A DNA stretch of 61,227 bases, taken from Halalkalibacter urbisdiaboli. Lineage in GTDB: Bacteria; Bacillota; Bacilli; Bacillales; Bacillaceae_D. A model generated the notes under the pieces. It did not search any database. It was not told the DNA's origin and saw nothing but the letters and a program-made list of their open reading frames with translations. Positions 15,547 through 25,253 of this stretch are shown one piece after another. Both the position numbers and the translations under genes were made by a program. The DNA lies in NCBI RefSeq assembly GCF_002156385.1, contig NZ_MVJM01000005.1:40267-101493 (forward strand), read 5' to 3'. Every line of letters starts with the position of its first letter. The first letter of the stretch is position 1.

Positions 15547-17538
15547 TTATCTTAAAAGTTGAAACTTTAATTGTTGTCCAACATTAATTGGGCTATTTAC
15601 ATTTAATTGATTCCAATCAACAATCAGCTGAATGGTTACTTGATTTGCTAGAGCAATTTTCCATAAGGTGTCACCAGCTTGAACAGTATAAAGTTTGTAT
15701 GATGGTTCTTGAGCTGGAATGATTAACGTTTGTCCTACCGCTAAATGATTGTTACTATCTAATTTATTTGTAGATAAAAGTTGATTGACCGTTACCCCAT
15801 GTGCTAGAGCTATCTTCCAAAGAGTATCGCCCAACTTGACAATATAACTGTTTTGTTGGGCTTCTTCTTTTTGGTGCTCAGATGGTATTGTAAGCTTTTG
15901 GCCAATACGTAAATAGTCTAATGCTGACAAGTTATTAGCTGATAGGAGAGCATCGACGGTTATTTTGTACATTTGCGATATTTTCCAAAGTGTTTCCCCA
16001 GATTGGACAACATGCGTTAGTTGCTCTCGTTCAATTTGTTCATCTGTAGTCGGAACTTGTAAAACCTGTCCAACGATTAACGACTTATTAAGATCTAAAT
16101 GATTAAGTTGGACAATTTCATGAATGGTGGTTTCGAACCTTTGGGCAATTTTCCAAATGGTATCTCCACTAACAACAGTGTACGTTGAAGTTAGTATAGG
16201 CTTAGTTGGAATTGTTGGTTCAGAATCAGAAACGGATTGCACTAATTCAACGTCTGAAGCCTTTACTTTTCCAGGTACCCCATTTACCAAAACGTGATAG
16301 TATCCATTATCAGCTGTTTCGGAAACTAATGAAAGTAGCTCACCTTTGACAGCCGTATACCCTTGGTTCATTGGATAAATCGTCATTTGTGTCTTCTCTG
16401 GTAGTACCTTCACTTGTTTTTCTGGGGTTAAAGGTTGAACAGCTGTACCATTACTTATGGTTACAGGATTGTCGAATGTGATGTATCCATGAGAGCCAGA
16501 GTTTTCAGAAACACTGATTTTAATGTAATACTCACCATTAATTGCTTTGCTATCCATCATATTTTTCCCATTCCATGTAAAAGCGTGGGTTCCAGGTTGA
16601 AGCTGTGATGATGTAAAGACATTATTCATATGGCTTCCTGCAGCAGTAGCAATGTAAACGGTGATTTTTGCCGATTCGGTTATTGTTATTTTACCAGTTA
16701 CTGTCCCGTCGCTTTTAAGTGTTGTCGAATCGAATGAAGCACTGCTAATGATTTCCCGTAGTCTCCATTGAGGGATTTGACTCTCGCCATTTGCGACTAC
16801 GACTTTTCCAACCTTTGATACGGTTTGCGTGAAGGCAGGGTAATTGTAAGCAAGTTCAATTGCTTTAAAAACGATATCGTATTCGCCATCTCTTAAAAGG
16901 GCGCCTTTTTCATCTTTTCCATTCCAATCAAAGCTATGTCGACCCGAATGGAGTGTCATTTTTTTTGATTGGAAATAATCAACACCGTCTTTTTGAATGG
17001 CAATTTGAACTTCAGCAGGACGGCTTAAATTGTAAGTGAAAGTCGTTAAACTCTCATTACTATCATACTTGGGTGAAATATTAGCATTGGAAATCGTTAA
17101 AAGTTCTATAAGTGCCTTTGGATTTGATTCGTTTAAAATAGCAATTTGTCCAATCGGAAATCCTTGAGCTGAATTATTAGAAGTATCATTTAAATAAGTC
17201 TTTAAGCGATACGTCCCAGGCGGAAGTGGTTCTCTCTTTTCATCATCCCATGGTACCCAATTTACAACATGCTCTGTTTTAAAAGTATTTAAATTAATTT
17301 TTGCTTGACGACCATCATCTCTTACAGCAAGAATATATCCGCGAGTGGGCTCATTAGTCGTTAAAGTAATTGTTACATAGCCCGGAACTGTATTTCCTTG
17401 ATAGGCGATTGTATTTGTTGATATGTCTGTATTTATAACTTCGGGCGGCTCAAGATCAGCGGCAGCCTGAGTCATTAAATTATTAAAAAACAAGGCAAAT
17501 ATCAAAACTGAAAGAATTGTAATCGATTTTTTTTGCAT
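15547..17538 (-). CDS. Secreted protein with FlgD-Ig-like repeats and four LysM domains
   Basis: A 663-residue exported protein. Residues 1-27 form a signal peptide (two lysines, a hydrophobic core, then QAAA). Residues of about 30-380 hold three FlgD-Ig-like beta-sandwich repeats, each with a HxFxWNGKD-like turn and a DGEYxIxxxA-like strand. An SH3-like segment follows at about 385-440. The C-terminus has four LysM domains (about 450-663) with repeated SGDTLWKIA-type openings and VGQxLxIP-type ends, binding peptidoglycan. There is no catalytic domain, so a wall-associated structural or adhesive role is inferred. It is monocistronic. Confidence 0.85.
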   Translation of the reverse strand: MQKKSITILSVLIFALFFNNLMTQAAADLEPPEVINTDISTNTIAYQGNTVPGYVTITLTTNEPTRGYILAVRDDGRQAKINLNTFKTEHVVNWVPWDDEKREPLPPGTYRLKTYLNDTSNNSAQGFPIGQIAILNESNPKALIELLTISNANISPKYDSNESLTTFTYNLSRPAEVQIAIQKDGVDYFQSKKMTLHSGRHSFDWNGKDEKGALLRDGEYDIVFKAIELAYNYPAFTQTVSKVGKVVVANGESQIPQWRLREIISSASFDSTTLKSDGTVTGKITITESAKITVYIATAAGSHMNNVFTSSQLQPGTHAFTWNGKNMMDSKAINGEYYIKISVSENSGSHGYITFDNPVTISNGTAVQPLTPEKQVKVLPEKTQMTIYPMNQGYTAVKGELLSLVSETADNGYYHVLVNGVPGKVKASDVELVQSVSDSEPTIPTKPILTSTYTVVSGDTIWKIAQRFETTIHEIVQLNHLDLNKSLIVGQVLQVPTTDEQIEREQLTHVVQSGETLWKISQMYKITVDALLSANNLSALDYLRIGQKLTIPSEHQKEEAQQNSYIVKLGDTLWKIALAHGVTVNQLLSTNKLDSNNHLAVGQTLIIPAQEPSYKLYTVQAGDTLWKIALANQVTIQLIVDWNQLNVNSPINVGQQLKFQLLR

Positions 17539-17790
17539 TGCTTCACCAGCTTTCTACAATGTAAGAACACCAACTTATGATAATTCGATATTGGAAAGTG
17601 GGCAATATGAAGTTATTGGAAAACATCTGGTATTTTTAACCGAACTAAAATGTGACAACTTAAGAACCATCAATGTAATGCCTTAGTTTTAAACTAGATT
17701 AATGTTTGTACAAGTGTGGAGTAATAGAAAATTAACCGTTGGGTATACTAAATGTTGTTAGTGTTTACATAAATATAGGAGGAATCAAAT

Positions 17791-18051
17791 ATGGCTAATG
17801 AAATACAGAAAAAAATGGAACGCCTTTGGGAGAATACGTGTGGTTCATGGGAAAACTGTACAGAGACAACGATTCAGTCTTTTTTAGCACAATGCCGTGA
17901 AAGCAGTATAGACCCTCAATATTGTATGGGTTGGGTAGAACAACATAGTGAACAAATACCAGATTGGCCTGCAGTATCAAAAGTATCACTTGACTGGGTA
18001 AATGAACATACTTCAACAGGTTCACCAATTAATGGTGAAGAACCTCAGTAA
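17791..18051 (+). CDS. Small hypothetical protein
   Basis: An 86-residue acidic, soluble protein with AGGAGG before the ATG and a perfect terminator straight after it, so the gene is probably real. It has four cysteines (in NTCGSWENC, AQCRES and QYCMGW), many tryptophans and no membrane segment. I do not recognise the family. The cysteine spacing could suit metal binding or disulfides, but that is only a suggestion. Confidence 0.6.
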   Translation: MANEIQKKMERLWENTCGSWENCTETTIQSFLAQCRESSIDPQYCMGWVEQHSEQIPDWPAVSKVSLDWVNEHTSTGSPINGEEPQ

Positions 18052-18085
18052 AAGAGGAGAGGGATACGTAAACTCTCCTCTTTTG
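18050..18085 (+). terminator. Terminator
   Basis: AAAAGAGGAGA (18050-18060) pairs with TCTCCTCTTTT (18074-18084), beginning at the stop codon of the small upstream gene. Confidence 0.85.
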
Positions 18086-18543
18086 AATGAAAGATAAGCA
18101 CTCGTTTATTTTTTCGGTTCACTAAAGAATTTCTAACAATGGTGGAGGGAATGCTACATCCTGTTTGCATGGCGTTCGTGTCCTTATGTGCCTAACTAAT
18201 TACAACTTCTTTTGCCATCTTACATAAGAATTAGCGGTTACTGTCTAAAGTGTTACATGCTTTTTACAGGGAAGATTTTTTTAAACATCTCCATTATGGT
18301 GATTAAACAGAGTTTACGAGTTTCACGAAAAAAGCGCTGATTCAACATGGGTCAAGCCTTTTCTTTGTTAAATAGAGAGTTTTGCGAAAAAATGGGTAAT
18401 CGGATAATTGTATAGCAGCTCATTTTAATAATTATATATTCGAATCATTCATACTACGGATTATCGTGTGGTATACAAACAACTGGGAGATACTTCACCG
18501 AATGCTAATATGCCCACTGAACGTTTGTGACATATTAGTTATC
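18086..18543. other. Gene-free stretch, 458 bp
   Basis: No open frame with a ribosome binding site, RNA fold or clear remnant was recognised. Base composition is mixed and could represent fully decayed coding DNA. Confidence 0.4.
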
Positions 18544-19401
18544 TCACACATGTTTATTTAGTACATTTAAAAATGCTTTTAAGTTAACTGAAACCCATTT
18601 GTCTTTATGAAAAGCTGTGTAAATAGCAATGGGCTTTTCCATCAAATCAGTTTTAATTTCTTTAAGTTCTCCTCTTTCAAATTCATCTTTTATCGAAAAA
18701 AAAGGAAGCATTGATTTACCCAATCCGCATAATACACATTTTTTTATTGCTTCGATGCTTGGCAATTCAATTTTGGTAACAGATGTTTTCCCCTCAATTT
18801 TTAAATAATCTTCGATAATGGGGCGCCAGCTGCATGAGTATTCAGTGACAAGTATTGTTTCTGAAATAGCTTTGTTTATTTTTAGTGACGATTTGATAAG
18901 AGATAGCTTTTCATCTCTTATCTTTTGAATTGTTAACTCTTTTGATTTCCAACTGGATTTTTCCACTAAAACCGCAGCATCTATATCGCCCTTCTTTAAT
19001 TGGTCTGATAAATTATCGTAATCAATCGGTTTAAGTGTTAATTCAACTTTAGGGTAATTCTTCATAAAATCAATAATTACATTAGGGAGCCAGTATATCA
19101 TCAGGGATTCACTCGCACCGATTTTTAATTCCCCTGATGGTTCATCTGCATCTTTAATAACCTCTTTTGATTTAGAGTAAAGTCTAATAATTTCCAAAGC
19201 ATAGGGAAGAAAACGCCTTCCAGCCTCTGTCAATGTGATACTCTTACCTAAACGATCAAAGAGTGGATACCCCAATTCTTTTTCTAGTTCTTTTATATGA
19301 GCAGTGATTGAAGATTGGGCATATCCTAATTCATCTGCTGCCTTCTTAAATCCCCCTGCATCGACAATTGTTCTAAATGTTGTAAGGTGGCGAAGTTCCA
19401 T
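18544..19401 (-). CDS. LysR-family transcriptional regulator
   Basis: 285 residues from ATG 19401, with AGGAG eight bases upstream; an ATG 18 bases earlier would overlap that site. The N-terminal winged HTH is standard: LRHLTTFRTIVDAGGFKKAADELGY, QSSITAHIKELE, LGYPLFDRLGKSITLTEAG. The effector domain (about 90-285) has the usual GELKIGASES opening. It is transcribed away from a flavodoxin-fold quinone reductase 125 bp off, so that gene is the probable target. The effector is unknown, though quinones or electrophiles are common in such pairs. Confidence 0.9.
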   Translation of the reverse strand: MELRHLTTFRTIVDAGGFKKAADELGYAQSSITAHIKELEKELGYPLFDRLGKSITLTEAGRRFLPYALEIIRLYSKSKEVIKDADEPSGELKIGASESLMIYWLPNVIIDFMKNYPKVELTLKPIDYDNLSDQLKKGDIDAAVLVEKSSWKSKELTIQKIRDEKLSLIKSSLKINKAISETILVTEYSCSWRPIIEDYLKIEGKTSVTKIELPSIEAIKKCVLCGLGKSMLPFFSIKDEFERGELKEIKTDLMEKPIAIYTAFHKDKWVSVNLKAFLNVLNKHV

Positions 19402-19525
19402 TCTATACTCTCCTATCATTTTTAATGAACATTATTATTCGAATTATCTATTTTACTGAATCATATAGTTATTATAGACTTTAGATACGTTAATAATCAA
19501 AAAATTATGGAAAGAGGGGAACAAG

Positions 19526-20101
19526 ATGAAAGTATTAACAGTAGTCACACATCCGAGAACAGATTCGTTAACCTTTGAAGTTTCAAAGCAATTTATAAAA
19601 GGTCTTAGAGATGCAGGACATGAGACTGAAGTATTGGATCTGTATCGCAGTGGCTTTAACCCTGTATTATGGGAAGCAGATGAGCCTGATTGGAAAGCAA
19701 AACTTCAACGCTTTTCTCCCGAGGTAGAAAAAGAGATTAAGCGAATGAAAATGCACGATGCATTAGCTTTTATTTTTCCGCTTTGGTGGTGGAGTATGCC
19801 AGCCATGTTAAAGGGGTATATAGACCGCGTTTGGAACTATGGATTTGCCTACGGTCCAAACAAACTTAAACATCAGCATGTTTTGTGGCTTAGTCTGGCC
19901 GGTGCTCCAATTGAGCGTTTTGAAAAAAGAAAATACGACAAGATGATGACTCACTACTTTAACGTTGGTTTAGCTGATTATTGCGGAATACCAAATTCGA
20001 AATTTGAACTTTTTTACGACACTATTAATGTTAAGCCTAGATATATTGATGAATGGCTTAATAAAGCTTATAATCTAGGGCTTAATTATGGGAATGATTA
20101 A
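19526..20101 (+). CDS. Flavodoxin-fold NAD(P)H oxidoreductase
   Basis: A 191-residue protein of the NQO/MdaB/KefF type. LTVVTHPRTDSLTFEVSKQF is the FMN/FAD phosphate-binding start, and FIFPLWWWSMPAMLKGYIDRVWNYGFAY (in two halves) is the hallmark of this family. It should reduce quinones or other electrophiles by two electrons using NAD(P)H, in the cytosol. GAGGGG precedes the ATG. The divergent LysR gene probably regulates it. The cofactor (FAD or FMN) and the physiological substrate remain inferred. Confidence 0.88.
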   Translation: MKVLTVVTHPRTDSLTFEVSKQFIKGLRDAGHETEVLDLYRSGFNPVLWEADEPDWKAKLQRFSPEVEKEIKRMKMHDALAFIFPLWWWSMPAMLKGYIDRVWNYGFAYGPNKLKHQHVLWLSLAGAPIERFEKRKYDKMMTHYFNVGLADYCGIPNSKFELFYDTINVKPRYIDEWLNKAYNLGLNYGND

Positions 20102-20295
20102 TTTATTCGTCTTGAATATCTTATAACCAATCTAAAAGAAAAGCAGTCTTAAGGAATACATCTAGCTTATACTTAAATTTTGAGTGAAAGAAATGCTTTA
20201 ATGCTCCAAAAATCAATGGAAATTTCCGGGGATAATGGCAAACACCTTTGTTATTGATATAGATGAAAGGAACACAATAATGATAGTGAATATCC

Positions 20296-20740
20296 GCCTA
20301 TCGACTCAATCAATCTTGGATTGCAGAAATTCCAAAGAAACTATTACCATATTTTGATCCAACCATTAAGTCCATGACCAATTAGGAAGAAGAGATTTTC
20401 AATTACTTTAATTCGTATCTATAACAAACGCTTATACAGAGTCACTGAACAATCTAGTTAAGATAACGAAAAATATTGGTCGAGGCTACTCATTTGAAGC
20501 TCTAAGGGCCAAGGTACTTTTCACAGAGGGATATCGTAAGGCGAAGAAGAAAAAAAGTTCAAAGATGTCAATGCTTCATTCGGAAAACTACTCGATCACC
20601 CGTTACAACTTCAACCACTTGCTTTTGAATGGGTTTATGAAAAAATCTATGGTGCTGACATTTCCACACTATTATCCGATTACCCAAAAAAACCCAAAAC
20701 ATTAATTCCAGAAAATAAGATGAACAGGTTTAGTTTAAAT
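20296..20740 (+). mobile_element. Decayed ISL3-type transposase fragment
   Basis: Reading across three frames recovers the C-terminal part of an ISL3-like transposase: WIAEIPKKLLPYFDPTIKSM, then (after a stop where Trp is expected) EEEIFNYF, then AYTESLNNLVKITKNIGRGY followed by SFEALRAKVLF, then a degraded tail. At least one nonsense change and two frameshifts are needed. No N-terminal half or terminal inverted repeats could be seen, so the element is dead. Confidence 0.7.
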
Positions 20741-20855
20741 CCTTTATTTGGGCGAATGAATTTTTGTAGACTATAAATGGAAATAAATGTTAAAGTAAAG
20801 TGGGTATGTGATCATGATTAACTTAAATAAAACAATAGTGTAAAGGAGATATTAA

Positions 20856-21017
20856 TTGAATCGATTTGTTTTATTTTGGAGGATTTCGGTAATTGTGATT
20901 ATAGTTATGCTATTTTTAACGAAAGTGATAAATCAATTTATCTTCTATTCATTTCTGTTTGGCATTTTAGTCTTCTATGGTATTCCTTGGCTATATGCAA
21001 AGGTAAAGAAGAAATAG
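20856..21017 (+). CDS. Small two-helix membrane protein
   Basis: A 53-residue protein from TTG 20856, preceded by AAAGGAG. It has two hydrophobic helices (about 8-22 and 27-46) and a basic tail KVKKK, giving an N-in or N-out hairpin. It is too short for a domain search by eye; no family is recognised. It lies between the transposase remnant and the cyclase gene. Confidence 0.5.
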   Translation: MNRFVLFWRISVIVIIVMLFLTKVINQFIFYSFLFGILVFYGIPWLYAKVKKK

Positions 21018-21109
21018 CAGTTAATTATTGATGTCGATACGTATCGATTGGGGGAAGAACTGTTATTAAAGATTTAAAGACTTAATGGCTAAGTATAGAA
21101 GGGGGAAGT

Positions 21110-21724
21110 ATGTATATAGACCTTACACAGCTCATAAAGGATGGAATGCCCGTTTATCCTGGTGACTCTGAGTCCAAATTGGTTCAATCAAGCTTTCTTG
21201 AGAAGGATTTTTACACGAACCATGAATTAACCATCAATATGCATACAGGAACACATATTGATGGTCCGATGCATTTAACGGATACAAATGTGTATATAAA
21301 CGAGTTTCCGTTAGATACATTTATAGGGGAAGGATGCTTGCTAAATGTTACTGGTGAAAAATCAATTGATTATAAAGAGGTTTATGAACAACAAATCAAA
21401 GAGAAGCAAATTGTCATTTTATATACAGGACACAGTAAGTATTTTGGTCAAGAAAAGTACTATAATGAATATCCTGTTTTGACGAAAGCCTTTGCGGATT
21501 TGCTAGTTAGAAAACAGGTCAAAATGGTTGGAATGGATACACCGTCACCTGATCAATACCCATTTGACATACATAAACTTTTTTTTCGAAACCAAATTCT
21601 TATCATTGAAAATCTAACAAATGTTGCTAAATTAGAGAATGCAAAGTCCTTTGAAATCATGGCATTGCCTTTGCATATTCAATCAGATTCTTCTATTGCA
21701 CGAGTTGTAGCTAGAATAAAATGA
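21110..21724 (+). CDS. Cyclase-family (kynurenine formamidase-like) hydrolase
   Basis: A 204-residue cyclase/KynB-like protein. The metal-binding signature HTGTHIDGPMH (about residues 47-57) is intact, as are the opening DLTQLIKDGMPVYPGD and the later GMDTPSPD. In characterised members, two zinc or manganese ions activate water to hydrolyse N-formylkynurenine or an amide/lactone. A kynureninase gene lies about 38 kb away in this window, but no tryptophan dioxygenase is present, so the kynurenine role is only one possibility; isatin hydrolase-like or other roles remain open. GGGGGAAG precedes the ATG. Confidence 0.78.
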   Translation: MYIDLTQLIKDGMPVYPGDSESKLVQSSFLEKDFYTNHELTINMHTGTHIDGPMHLTDTNVYINEFPLDTFIGEGCLLNVTGEKSIDYKEVYEQQIKEKQIVILYTGHSKYFGQEKYYNEYPVLTKAFADLLVRKQVKMVGMDTPSPDQYPFDIHKLFFRNQILIIENLTNVAKLENAKSFEIMALPLHIQSDSSIARVVARIK

Positions 21725-21790
21725 AGTCCCATTTAATGGAAAAGTTTTGTTATCTAGCGAATAAATAGAGAAAGTAGAAGACTAATTGCC

Positions 21791-21836
21791 GAGGGCACTG
21801 AAAAAGGGAACCACACCTTTTTTTCAGTGCCCTCTA
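21791..21836. terminator. Bidirectional terminator
   Basis: GAGGGCACTGAAAAA pairs with TTTTTCAGTGCCCTC. It lies between the convergent cyclase and DHH genes. Confidence 0.85.
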
Positions 21837-21906
21837 ATTGCCACCTTTTTATTGAAATAATAAGTAGTAAAATAGGACTCTTAAATGCTTGACGTAATTT
21901 TTACCG

Positions 21907-22836
21907 TTAATTCAAAACACTCTTCAACTGCTCAATAATCGTCTCCAATAAATCTGTAGCCTCTTGATGTGTATCACATAAAACGCCAGCTACATTAAGC
22001 CTTCCATACCCACCATATTTTTTAACGACATCTCCTAAATTGATGAGACTATTCTCTTTCCAAGGGTTGCGACTTAATACGATTGCAAAGTGAGTGTACT
22101 TTCTATAGATGGAACAAACATAGTCTACTTCAGGGTAATAATAGTACGGCAAATACCGTTGAAAAGGAATGGACACATCGCTTTGATCATAGACACAGAT
22201 GTTGTCTAATAGTGTGGTCTTTGTTTTAAAGTTTTCTACGATTGTCCGTTCTTTTTCTATTATCTTTGCTAATAAATCATGATTTTTTTCTAAGTAAGAA
22301 TGGATTTGATGCTTCATGATGTACGGTATTATTTCAATTAGCCTTGTTTTGTCTTGATAGTAGTGTGAAATCAGTTTATTTAAATGTAAATAGGGAGACC
22401 GATTATCGTAAATTTCTTGAGGTGATTGGTAGTCAGCATTGTCAATAATATCTGACCATTTTAATAACTCATCAAATGGTTCAAAATCAAAGACGTCTTT
22501 AAATTTATACCTTAAAATAGCTGGGGTTGATTTAAATGACGTATCGACAAAAGTATTCTGCGTCTCCTCATAAGCTTCAGCCTGACTCGATTCTAAAAAA
22601 CTAATGGAATGATGATCATAATAGTACGTGGCATCCTGATGATAGAAAAAATCTAGGACGGCCGCTGGCTTTTCGAGTGATATCGTTAACCAATTATCTT
22701 TCAAGTCATGATCGACTGGATAATACTCAAATGTAATATCTTTATATTTTTTTGTGAAAATAGAACTTAAAATGGCTGCCGAAACCATTCCGTCAAAATC
22801 TTTATGAAAGTAAATTGATAATTTATCCATAAACAA
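21907..22836 (-). CDS. DHH-superfamily phosphoesterase-like protein
   Basis: A 309-residue protein with the DHH layout. The N-terminal HKDFDGMVSAAIL (about residues 11-23) is the first metal motif, and YYDHHS (about 72-77) is the DHH motif itself. A C-terminal KYGGYGRLNVAG resembles the GGH-type substrate motif of DHHA1 domains, although the histidine is replaced. Related proteins cleave oligoribonucleotides, pAp or cyclic dinucleotides. The altered DHHA1 motif makes the substrate uncertain. TTG at 22836 has AAAGGAG six bases upstream; the ATG six bases later is too far from it. Confidence 0.7.
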   Translation of the reverse strand: MFMDKLSIYFHKDFDGMVSAAILSSIFTKKYKDITFEYYPVDHDLKDNWLTISLEKPAAVLDFFYHQDATYYYDHHSISFLESSQAEAYEETQNTFVDTSFKSTPAILRYKFKDVFDFEPFDELLKWSDIIDNADYQSPQEIYDNRSPYLHLNKLISHYYQDKTRLIEIIPYIMKHQIHSYLEKNHDLLAKIIEKERTIVENFKTKTTLLDNICVYDQSDVSIPFQRYLPYYYYPEVDYVCSIYRKYTHFAIVLSRNPWKENSLINLGDVVKKYGGYGRLNVAGVLCDTHQEATDLLETIIEQLKSVLN

Positions 22837-22983
22837 CTAATACTCCTTTTGCTTCGATTCCCTTTTTCAAATTTTATGCGTTTTTTATTTAGATTGCTAG
22901 TCTACGATAAAAGGAATATAATGTTAAATTGTAATTGTATTTTTTGGAAAAGTGAAGTTATGAAAAAAGAAAAAGGTGATTGT

Positions 22984-23799
22984 TTGAACAATATTAGTGT
23001 AATTGGAACGTTTTTATGGTGTTTTCTAAGCTTTATAATTGGGATTCTCATACTGGTCATGTTGGATATTTTCGTCGGCATAAATGTCCAATATGACTGG
23101 TTATTATCATTAACCATTCTTTTGCCCTTTTTTACGCTAGTCTGGAGGCTAAAAAGGAAACAAATATTGATAGAGCCTATTTGTGGAGATGTGAGAAGCT
23201 TTCCAAATAGAAGAAATTGGTTGAAGATATTAAGTACAGAAATGTTAATAACGGTTTTTTCTTTAGCGTTTATCATGGCGTTATTATTCATTTTCTCTAA
23301 CCTTTTCCCGGACTATATGATTGATTTTATTAACAGCATTTCGGAAGTGGAGCAAAAGGGTTCGATACTGTTGCATATTATCACTTTATCGATTATTGTG
23401 CCAATTACAGAGGAGTTTATTTTTAGAGGATTTCTGTTTAGGAAATGGTGTGAAAAGTACGGATTATTAGCAGGGGCTATGTTATCTTCTATTATTTTTT
23501 CAGTTTTGCATTTAAACTACGGAATTGCAGGTCATTTTCTCTTTGGAATTTTTATGTGTTTTTTATACGTTTCTTTTAATAATTTATGGGTACCCATTGC
23601 TGTTCATGCCCTTCATAACTTTGTTTTATCAACTACTAGTTATATGTTAGAACGTTCTTCAGACGGTGGTGAAATTAATATAGAGGAAACGCTAAACGAA
23701 ATTGCGCTATTTGGTACGGTTGGCGGCGTTATCGCTATCATCACTCTTCCTATCGTCATTTTCATTCTCCGAAAGTACTACTTAGCTATCAGGGTATAG
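22984..23799 (+). CDS. CPBP-family intramembrane glutamic endopeptidase
   Basis: I start at TTG 22984 with AAAGGTGAT just upstream, giving 271 residues; an ATG at 22960 has a weaker site. The protein has about eight hydrophobic segments. The active-site motif EEFIFRGFLFRKW (EExxxR) is intact, followed by FSVLHLNYG with the catalytic His and a third motif in AVHALHNF. CPBP (Abi) proteases process prenylated proteins, bacteriocin peptides or anti-sigma factors within the membrane. No bacteriocin gene or anti-sigma factor is adjacent, so its target is unknown. Confidence 0.85.
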   Translation: MNNISVIGTFLWCFLSFIIGILILVMLDIFVGINVQYDWLLSLTILLPFFTLVWRLKRKQILIEPICGDVRSFPNRRNWLKILSTEMLITVFSLAFIMALLFIFSNLFPDYMIDFINSISEVEQKGSILLHIITLSIIVPITEEFIFRGFLFRKWCEKYGLLAGAMLSSIIFSVLHLNYGIAGHFLFGIFMCFLYVSFNNLWVPIAVHALHNFVLSTTSYMLERSSDGGEINIEETLNEIALFGTVGGVIAIITLPIVIFILRKYYLAIRV

Positions 23800-23854
23800 T
23801 CGAAGCAACCTTGGTAGCGGATGAAAGGTTGCTTTTATAAGACATAAGGATGTC

Positions 23855-24202
23855 TTATTTTAATCTTGAAATCCAAAATCCGACGATAACGACTGCTAAC
23901 CCGAGCGCTGTTTTCACGTTCGGTACTTCCTTCATAAATAGGTAGGCAATCAGGATCGTTACTAAAATTTCTAATCCTTTGGCAAATGTGAGTGTAAAGG
24001 TCAAGCTCCCAATAACCTTGTGTGTAAATTTAATCCCGTAGCCAATTAAAATATTGGCTATGAAAAAGAGCGGAAGCATTTTGGCCTGATACCAAATTGT
24101 TGTCCAAAAAGCAGGATCAATATGCTTACTTTGATAGGCAAAGACAGAATTGACAACGAATAGTCCTGCAAGCAATAATGCAATGGCGTATATGAGAAGC
24201 AT
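23855..24202 (-). CDS. Small DMT/EamA-like membrane protein
   Basis: A 115-residue protein with four hydrophobic helices, the size of a small multidrug resistance-like or half-EamA unit. The C-terminal ILIAYLFMKEVPNVKTALGL is typical of drug/metabolite transporter helices. AGGAGG precedes the ATG. The conserved Glu of EmrE-type pumps is not seen in helix 1, so it is not a standard SMR pump. Substrate unknown. Confidence 0.6.
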   Translation of the reverse strand: MLLIYAIALLLAGLFVVNSVFAYQSKHIDPAFWTTIWYQAKMLPLFFIANILIGYGIKFTHKVIGSLTFTLTFAKGLEILVTILIAYLFMKEVPNVKTALGLAVVIVGFWISRLK

Positions 24203-24296
24203 ACGGACCTCCTATGCTTTTGAAAGTTATTCATTTCATATGGTTCCCATAGTGACCTATTTTAAACAGGGAGCGTTATTGCTCTTCGTAAGATCA

Positions 24297-24333
24297 CCCT
24301 CAAGTCCTAGGTAGAGCCAGATGGACTCGAGGG
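24297..24333. other. Inverted repeat near the sigma-factor gene
   Basis: CCCTCAAGTCC (24297-24307) pairs with GGACTCGAGGG (24323-24333) with one mismatch. There is no T run, so it may be a processing or regulatory hairpin downstream of the ECF operon. Confidence 0.35.
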
Positions 24334-24398
24334 GAGTTGATTGAATATTATTATCGATTATTCACATTAATGATAGTTAATCCTAAATGAACAGATTG

Positions 24399-25253
24399 CT
24401 ATATTTTCGTTAATTTATCTGGATTCACAATCAAATAAATTTGTTCTATTTTGTTTTCGCTAAGTTTAAACATCACGACGCTATGAACGGCTCCATTTAT
24501 TGTATTAACGATGCCTGGTTGCCTATTAATCATCTTGATTTGATACGAAAATCCACTAGGTGTTTTTTTCATAAGCCCTGTAAGAAAAGCTGCTACTTGT
24601 TTTGCTGAAATAATCGGGTTGATTGCTGCTTTAACTTTACCGCCACCGTCGGAATAAAGGATAGCGTCCTCGGAAATTAACTGTAGCAATTTTGGTACGT
24701 TTCCGTGGACTAGTGAATGAATAAAGGCTTCAATTAGTTCTTGGTTTGCGTTTGAGTTCGTTAGCGGTGTTGCACCCTCAAGCTTTTGCTTTGCTCGCTG
24801 TACGTACTTACGACAAGCGGCATTAGACTTATTTAAGATAAGCGCAATTTCGTCGTGTCGAAACTCAAGCACGTTGTGAAGGAGAAAGGCTGCTCGTTCG
24901 TAGGGGGTCAGTTTTTCCATCATCAAAACGTACGCATACGACATCGATTCATGCTCGACTGCAAATTCAGAAGGGGATGGCAGATTCTCAGTCATGATTG
25001 GTTCTGGAAGCCAAGGGCCAACATACACTTCACGCCTTTTTCGGGCAGACCGTAGCATATCGATGCAGCGATTTGTTGTTACTTTACATAGGAAGGCTTT
25101 TACGTTTTCGATGTTTGCCTCGTCTACTTTCATGGCCGAGAGAAAAACATCATGGACAACATCTTCTGCGTCTGAAACGGAGCCTAACATTTGGTATGCC
25201 AATGACAATAATAGTGGTTTATATTCGAGATACGCGCTTTTTGATAACTCCAA
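24399..25253 (-). CDS. ECF41-group RNA polymerase sigma factor with SnoaL-like C-terminus
   Basis: 284 residues from TTG 25253, which has GAGGAGG six bases upstream. Sigma region 2 (AEDVVHDVFLSAMK, about 29-42) and region 4 (LTPYERAAFLLHNVLEF, FRHDEIALILNKSNAACRKYVQRAK) flank a linker with WLPEP (81-85), a hallmark of the ECF41 group. The extra C-terminal domain is SnoaL/NTF2-like and contains the group's DGGGKVKA and NPDKL motifs. In studied members this extension replaces an anti-sigma factor and controls activity. The gene overlaps the upstream oxidoreductase by 35 bases, so they are co-transcribed from an ECF41-type promoter, implying autoregulation. Confidence 0.92.
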   Translation of the reverse strand: MELSKSAYLEYKPLLLSLAYQMLGSVSDAEDVVHDVFLSAMKVDEANIENVKAFLCKVTTNRCIDMLRSARKRREVYVGPWLPEPIMTENLPSPSEFAVEHESMSYAYVLMMEKLTPYERAAFLLHNVLEFRHDEIALILNKSNAACRKYVQRAKQKLEGATPLTNSNANQELIEAFIHSLVHGNVPKLLQLISEDAILYSDGGGKVKAAINPIISAKQVAAFLTGLMKKTPSGFSYQIKMINRQPGIVNTINGAVHSVVMFKLSENKIEQIYLIVNPDKLTKI

